A stretch of DNA of 64,000 bases, from positions 56,583-120,582 of the forward strand of contig SVPE01000008.1 in the NCBI GenBank assembly GCA_015066015.1. The letters are read 5' to 3'. The notes below the pieces were generated by a model. That model was not told where the DNA came from, searched no databases, and saw only the letters and a program-made list of their open reading frames with translations. This document shows positions 59,857 to 64,000 of the stretch, in pieces; position 1 is the stretch's first letter; each line of letters opens with the position of its first letter. The translations under genes and the position numbers were made by a program. Source of the DNA: Oscillospiraceae bacterium. GTDB taxonomy: Bacteria > Bacillota > Clostridia > Oscillospirales > Acutalibacteraceae.

Positions 59857-61434
59857 ATGTACGAAAATCACAAGCCGCTTAAAATCAACATAATTTCCGA
59901 CATCCACTACTATTCACAGAAAACCGGTGTCACGGGCAAGGCCTTCGAAAAGGAAAACGTAAAAACTCCCAACGACCTTCTCAATTGCGAGAAAATCCTT
60001 TCCGCTCTTATGGACCAGCTTGCAGAAGACGAATGTGAAATCGTTCTTGTCTCCGGCGACGTTACAACAAGAGCCGAAATCGAAGCTCACGAGGGCGTTA
60101 TCAGGCTTCTTCGCTCACTCAGACAAAGAGGCAAAAAGGTTTATGTAATCACCGCCACCCACGATTTTCATGACGGTGACGTCACAAGAAGATTCGACGG
60201 TGACAGTGTAGTGCAGGTGCCTGCAGTAAAGCGTGAAGAGCTTTACGATTTATACAGGGAATTCGGCCCCGACGAGGCAATTTCCGTACACAGAGACAGT
60301 ATGTCCTACGTTGTACAGCTCTGCGACGGCTACCGTCTTTTTGCACTCAATGACGACAGAAACCACAAGGGTGCCAGCGGCTTTTCCGACGACTGCTTTG
60401 AGTGGATTGAAGCACAGATTAAGGACGCCCACGAAAACGGTCAGTTCATAATCCCCATGACTCACCACCCGATGCTCTCACCGTCTCCCTTCTACACCAT
60501 CATCGGCAGAAGCAACATTATGGGTGAGGCCGAAAGAAGAATTGACGAGCTGACAGAGCTCGGTGTAAACTACATGTTTACCGGTCATACCCATATGCAG
60601 GATATCTCCTACAAGTACACTGAAAAGGATAAGATTTTCTATGACATCACAACTGCCGCTGCAGTAGGCTATCCGGCAACCTTCCGTCAGGTTACCTTCC
60701 TTCCCTCAGAGGGAAAAATTGATGTAAACTCTGTAGACGTACAGTGTGACATTAACGGCAGACCTCTCAAGGAGCATCTTGAGGACAAATTCTTCGGCAT
60801 GATCAGAAGAGTAATCGATGCCGCCGGCAAGGATATTCCCGAGCTTGCAAGACTTGCCACCGCCTTCAGCGTAAAAGAAAAGCTTATCTACAAAATCGGT
60901 TGGATTATCAAGCCCTTTGCAAAGCTACTTTCAAAGCTTAAAATCGGCACCGTTGCAAAGCTTGTAAAAAAAGAAAGCGGTCTTAAGAAAAAAGACTATG
61001 CCCATATCAAGGACAACAAGGTTACAGACTTCATCGTTTCCCTTGTAAGAAACCTCTACGGCGGTGACAGCCCTTATTCTCCCGATACTGCCGAATACAA
61101 AATCACAATGGGCATACTTGCAATAATTGACAGTCTGCTTAATCTCTTCGGTGTGAAAATCGGCAAAATCCTCAAGGGCGCAACCTCCGTACAAAGTCTC
61201 GTTGAACCGCTTCTTTACAACAGCGGCATCTGCGATGAAAAAGCCGTGCTGAATCTCCGGGACAACCTTCCCGAAAAGCAGGAAAACGCTGAGCACTTTG
61301 TAAAAAGCAACAAAGCTCTCCCGATTGTTATTCTCCTTGTTCTGCTTGTGCTCGTATTTCTTCCGATAATCTTACTGTGGCTCGGAATAGGATTTATCGT
61401 TAACCGGATAAAATACGGAAAGCTGATGAAATAA
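59857..61434 (+). CDS. Calcineurin-like metallophosphoesterase with C-terminal membrane anchor
   Basis: Paralogue of the gene at 30973. Motifs in order: SDIHYY (D-x-H), SGDVTTRAE (GD), TATHDF in place of GNHD, MTHHPM and FTGHTHMQ (GHxH). The Asn metal ligand is Thr. After the shared helical region with LKIGTVAKLV, it adds a C-terminal transmembrane helix (about 486-512) and a basic end, so the enzyme is probably tail-anchored with its active site in the cytosol. Twelve bases after the GH63-like gene and preceded by AAAGGAG, so translated from the same operon. Substrate unknown. Confidence 0.83.
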   Translation: MYENHKPLKINIISDIHYYSQKTGVTGKAFEKENVKTPNDLLNCEKILSALMDQLAEDECEIVLVSGDVTTRAEIEAHEGVIRLLRSLRQRGKKVYVITATHDFHDGDVTRRFDGDSVVQVPAVKREELYDLYREFGPDEAISVHRDSMSYVVQLCDGYRLFALNDDRNHKGASGFSDDCFEWIEAQIKDAHENGQFIIPMTHHPMLSPSPFYTIIGRSNIMGEAERRIDELTELGVNYMFTGHTHMQDISYKYTEKDKIFYDITTAAAVGYPATFRQVTFLPSEGKIDVNSVDVQCDINGRPLKEHLEDKFFGMIRRVIDAAGKDIPELARLATAFSVKEKLIYKIGWIIKPFAKLLSKLKIGTVAKLVKKESGLKKKDYAHIKDNKVTDFIVSLVRNLYGGDSPYSPDTAEYKITMGILAIIDSLLNLFGVKIGKILKGATSVQSLVEPLLYNSGICDEKAVLNLRDNLPEKQENAEHFVKSNKALPIVILLVLLVLVFLPIILLWLGIGFIVNRIKYGKLMK

Positions 61435-61436
61435 AA

Positions 61437-61646
61437 ATGGAAATCCGCAAAGGAAAATACCGCCACTTCAAGGGCAAGGAATATGAGGTTATCGACATTG
61501 TAAGACACAGTGAAACAGGAGAAGAAATGGTGCTTTACAAGGCACTCTACGGCGACGGTGGTCTTTGGGTAAGACCCGCCTGCATGTGGAATGAAACCGT
61601 TGAAAGAGACGGAAAGGTTTTCAGGCGCTTTGAGTTTATCGGGTAA
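61437..61646 (+). CDS. DUF1653 family protein
   Basis: Compact 69-residue protein with the full family pattern: GKYRHFKGKEYEVIDIVRHSETGEEMV, then LYGDGGLWVRP and the final RFEFIG. Function is unknown. Its ATG is two bases after the phosphoesterase stop, so translation is probably coupled. It is the third and last gene of the GH63-like operon, closed by a terminator at 61665-61697. Confidence 0.85.
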   Translation: MEIRKGKYRHFKGKEYEVIDIVRHSETGEEMVLYKALYGDGGLWVRPACMWNETVERDGKVFRRFEFIG

Positions 61647-61664
61647 TAACACATAAAGTCAAAA

Positions 61665-61697
61665 TAACCGGGACATCGAATCCCGGTTATTTTTTCT
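61665..61697 (+). terminator. Terminator after the GH63-like operon
   Basis: TAACCGGGA and TCCCGGTTA form a 9-bp stem with a 7-base loop, followed by TTTTTTCT. Confidence 0.88.
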
Positions 61698-61733
61698 GAC
61701 CGCCGGTCAGCGGCGCGAGGCTAAGCCTCGCGC
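61696..61733. repeat. Two small GC-rich hairpins beside cloverleaf copy 3
   Basis: CTGACC-GCC-GGTCAG (61696-61710) and GCGCGAGGC-TAA-GCCTCGCGC (61713-61733), both perfect. They sit directly before the cloverleaf and may be extra arms of the same unit. Confidence 0.75.
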
Positions 61734-61739
61734 ATTTTC

Positions 61740-61845
61740 CGCGGGGAGAAGCTTTGACTTAGTCAAAGCTGCCGCCGTAAGCCGACTTTCTGCGAAAGTC
61801 GGCTTACGGCGGCATGGCAACGCTGCGCGTTGCCTGCTCCCCGCG
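61740..61845. repeat. Three-armed cloverleaf repeat, copy 3
   Basis: The outer stem CGCGGGGAG (61740-61748) pairs perfectly with 61837-61845. Arm 1 has a 9-bp stem with loop TTA (61750-61770). Arm 2 has a perfect 20-bp stem with loop TGC (61771-61813). Arm 3 has an 8-bp stem with loop TGC (61816-61834); its core GCAACGC..GCGTTGC also forms arm 3 of copy 2. Only one or two bases lie unpaired at the junction. It takes up most of the 335-base gap before the kinase-like gene. Confidence 0.85.
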
Positions 61846-61910
61846 CCCTCCTCCCCACACTTACGTCAGAGCCTGAATTGTTAACTCATTTTAACAATAA
61901 GCCCATTTTC

Positions 61911-61939
61911 TTGACTTAAAAACGTAATAATGGTATTAT
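61911..61939 (+). promoter_or_regulatory. Promoter of the kinase-like gene
   Basis: TTGACT (61911-61916), a 17-base spacer and TATTAT (61934-61939). AAAGGAG lies eight bases before the ATG. Confidence 0.8.
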
Positions 61940-61981
61940 AGGATACATAAATATATAAAAACTCGCAAAGGAGTTGAAATA

Positions 61982-63847
61982 ATGACTGTAGAAAAGTTAA
62001 GAAACTACGAGCCTCTTTTTGATGCGTGGACCGTTGAGGGCAAGCTTGCTGAAGGGAGATATTCCAAGGTCTTCAGGGTTGCCAATGTATCCGACGGTAA
62101 GGTTCGCCATCAGTGTCTGAAAACCATAAAGTTCCCCTCAGGCAACGAGGAATTGAGTCAGGTTATTTCATCGGGCATTTATACAAATGTGCAACAGTAT
62201 CTCGACGAAGTGGAGCAATCTGTGAGAAAAAATATGGACAAGATGCTGTCTCTGAGAGGCAACAGGAATATTGTCCGTTTCGACAACTATACAATCATAA
62301 AGGAAAGCTCCTGCTTCTACCTTGTTATCCTTATGGAGCTTCTTACCCCGCTGAACGAGCATATGCGCGGCGATTCCGCAGTACAAAACGACGTTATAAA
62401 GCTCGGTACCGATATATGCTCTGCCCTTGAGGCATTCCGCGGTGCAGGAATTGTCCACCACGAAATCAAACCCGAAAACATCTATGTTGACCGTCACGGA
62501 AACTTCAAGCTTGGCGACTTCGGCGTATGTAAAGGCCGCTTTGGTGAAGACAAGGTTGTTTCCTCCTATATTGCACCCGAGCTTTACGGCACAGGCACAA
62601 TAGATATCAGCTCCGACATATACTCGCTGGGTATTCTCATCTATAAGCTTCTTAACAATAACCGCCTCCCCTTCCTTCCCCAGTATCCCGCACCCGTTTC
62701 TGTTGCTGACAGAGAGCTTGCTTTCGAAAGACGAATGAGAGGCGACCTTTTCCCTGCACCGTCAAATGCAACCTCCGGGCTTGCAAATGTAATTTTCAAA
62801 GCAACGGCACACCGTGCTCACGAGCGTTACCTTACACCCGAGGATTTCTCACGAAACCTCGAGGCAAACTATGTTTTTGCTCCGCCCGTAACAACACTTA
62901 ATCCGCCGCTTTATACACCTGCAGTGCCTGTTATGCCTGTCGCACCGGCAACTCAGATTCAGTCCCCTGCTTACACAGACCCTGCCGCCCCCTACGGTGA
63001 CGACTCAGATTTTCAGGACATCTTCGACGAAGGTGCAGACGATACCGAAGCAGGCGAAAGCGTCAGCAAAAAATGGTACTTTATCATTATTGCACTTGTA
63101 GTAATACTCGGCATAACAATTGCCGCCGTTTCAGGCAGTAAGAAAAAGGATAAAACCACAACTACCACAACCACCCAGGCAATAACCTTCGGCCAGCAGG
63201 AAAACACCTATCCCACTGCCGAACCCACCGCACCCCCCACAACAACACAGCCGACAACTGCCTCCACTACAACCACAACTGCACCAAGTACAACAGAAAC
63301 CACTACATCAACAACAGCCGTCACAACTACGGTTGACGCTCCCTCTGCAGTTACAACTACGACCAATCCATATACCACACAGGCACCCCCGCCGTCAACC
63401 TCGGCAACAACCACAACGGAAACTACAACAGAAACAACAACGGAAACTACCACCGAAGCCGTTACTGACCCTCAGCTTATCTATAACATGCACGTTGAAG
63501 GTGCCGAGGATACCAGAGGCAGAAGGTATACTGTTGTTTCCGCTTCACCTCAGGGCTCATTCAACGGCAAAGACATCACAGTCCGTGTTGAAGGTCTCCC
63601 CGGTGAGGAATTCACTGTAAATGAAAGCAAAATCTTCATTTATACCCTTGACGGCAATAAGGCAACCAGCAGTACGGCAACCGCAACTCTTGTAAAAGGC
63701 TCAGACGGTGCAGTCACCTGCTTTATTACCGCAGAGAATCCTGCCTTCAGCTATACACCGGGCTCCTATAACTATTATGTGTGCCTGGAAGAGGAAGCTA
63801 TAGCTTCGGAAAGTGCAGTAAATATCGGTGTACAGATAAAAGTATAA
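61982..63847 (+). CDS. Membrane Ser/Thr kinase-like protein with HHE in place of HRD
   Basis: An N-terminal protein-kinase fold (about 15-295) is cytoplasmic. A Pro-rich linker follows, then one transmembrane helix (about 365-384), a Thr-rich linker (about 392-485) and an extracellular C-terminal beta domain. Visible kinase parts are the Lys of CLKTIKF, KPEN (163-166), DFG (179-181) and APE (198-200). The catalytic HRD reads H159-H160-E161, so the Asp base is Glu. The Gly loop is degenerate (LAEGRYSKVF). It may be inactive or weakly active and serve as a sensor. No PASTA domains and no phosphatase gene adjacent, unlike PrkC systems. Confidence 0.85.
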   Translation: MTVEKLRNYEPLFDAWTVEGKLAEGRYSKVFRVANVSDGKVRHQCLKTIKFPSGNEELSQVISSGIYTNVQQYLDEVEQSVRKNMDKMLSLRGNRNIVRFDNYTIIKESSCFYLVILMELLTPLNEHMRGDSAVQNDVIKLGTDICSALEAFRGAGIVHHEIKPENIYVDRHGNFKLGDFGVCKGRFGEDKVVSSYIAPELYGTGTIDISSDIYSLGILIYKLLNNNRLPFLPQYPAPVSVADRELAFERRMRGDLFPAPSNATSGLANVIFKATAHRAHERYLTPEDFSRNLEANYVFAPPVTTLNPPLYTPAVPVMPVAPATQIQSPAYTDPAAPYGDDSDFQDIFDEGADDTEAGESVSKKWYFIIIALVVILGITIAAVSGSKKKDKTTTTTTTQAITFGQQENTYPTAEPTAPPTTTQPTTASTTTTTAPSTTETTTSTTAVTTTVDAPSAVTTTTNPYTTQAPPPSTSATTTTETTTETTTETTTEAVTDPQLIYNMHVEGAEDTRGRRYTVVSASPQGSFNGKDITVRVEGLPGEEFTVNESKIFIYTLDGNKATSSTATATLVKGSDGAVTCFITAENPAFSYTPGSYNYYVCLEEEAIASESAVNIGVQIKV

Positions 63848-63876
63848 GCCTGTACATTTGTAAAGTCACTTGACGG

Positions 63877-64000
63877 GGTTGTTGCATTAAGCGCAGACCA
63901 AAAAGCAAAACAAAAAGCAGGTATTTGAAGTAGTAAATCTACTGAAAATATCTGCTTTAATTCTATTGAAAGTAACTTTTAAGTGTTGCATAAAACATAA
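63877..64000. mobile_element. Second copy of the MITE-like element (cut by window edge)
   Basis: Begins with the same 17-base terminus, GGGGTTGTTGCATTAAG, and follows copy 1 base for base apart from a 1-base and a ~3-base indel. It starts 29 bases after the kinase-like stop codon. The right half is outside the window. Confidence 0.85.

Noticed and set aside
61740-61845. tRNA gene suggested by the cloverleaf shape
   Set aside because: Lacks the T-loop GTTCRANNC, the D-loop and an acceptor stem of 7 bp; the stems are far longer than tRNA arms.

Overview
The window looks like chromosome of an anaerobic, low-to-mid GC Clostridia, most like the Ruminococcus/Oscillospirales group. The evidence is: a Bacillota-type division and cell-wall (dcw) cluster with a PASTA-bearing transpeptidase; MurE with the meso-DAP motif DNPR; strong AGGAGG-type ribosome binding sites; Thr-rich surface linkers; a PETGD-type wall-sorting tail; an oxygen-sensitive sulfatase/anSME pair; cobalamin-dependent MetH with a separate activation protein; and an ECF transporter behind a probable tetrahydrofolate riboswitch. 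Species cannot be named from sequence alone. I saw no rRNA, tRNA, CRISPR array, prophage or transposase gene.

Layout. 1-2.0 kb: a D-2-hydroxyacid dehydrogenase (+) and a secreted wall-anchored protein (-). 2.1-17.4 kb (-): mraZ-rsmH-ftsL-spoVD/pbp-murE-mraY-ftsW-murG-murA-ftsQ-ftsZ followed by a DUF4474 membrane protein. It is driven by a consensus promoter with GTGG boxes suited to MraZ. No ftsA, murC, murD, murF or ddl lies in the cluster. 17.4-17.95 kb: a repeat-rich gap. 18-25.6 kb (-): a secreted alpha/beta hydrolase-like protein, metH, its activation protein, metF, a UPF0210 protein and an ACT protein. 25.8-33.4 kb: a DUF4236/TTEEE-repeat protein, two alpha-galactosidases of different mechanism (GH27, GH4), a metallophosphoesterase and an esterase. 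33.4-39.5 kb (-): TraX-like protein, alanine racemase, D-amino-acid transaminase, anSME and a membrane sulfatase. 39.6-42.4 kb (+): a methyltransferase and a GPH-type sugar symporter. 42.5-45.7 kb (-): lipase, radical SAM protein, MscL and ProC as one overlapping operon. 45.8-48.7 kb (+): DUF5685, a J-domain protein with a Cys-rich tail, a membrane protein and folT. 48.7-54.7 kb (-): CoaX, a GDSL esterase with eight BIG2 repeats, and a DacA-like protein that has lost its catalytic residues. 54.9-64 kb: metallophosphoesterase, InlB-like secreted protein, a large GH63-like hydrolase, a second large phosphoesterase, DUF1653 and a membrane kinase-like protein with an altered catalytic loop.

How the genes fit together. 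The dcw cluster, alr/dat and the DacA-like protein concern peptidoglycan. metH, metF and folT concern one-carbon metabolism. The glycosidases, symporter, sulfatase and esterases suggest foraging on plant or host glycans.

The most unusual content is non-coding. (i) Three intergenic elements fold into a near-perfect four-way junction: a conserved CGGGGAG/CTCCCCG outer stem and three unrelated hairpin arms; a fourth element is a single-hairpin version. (ii) A mirror-symmetric array of GTGAAGTT units runs forward then reversed, separated by small hairpins of varying sequence. (iii) A 220-bp MITE-like element has 17-bp terminal inverted repeats, and a second copy begins at the right edge of the window. 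(iv) There is a candidate THF riboswitch. Several proteins also have altered catalytic motifs: kinase HRD to HHE, DacA SxxK to GxxK and KTG to VTG, hydrolase nucleophile Ser to Cys, and three phosphoesterases lacking the Asn of GNH.
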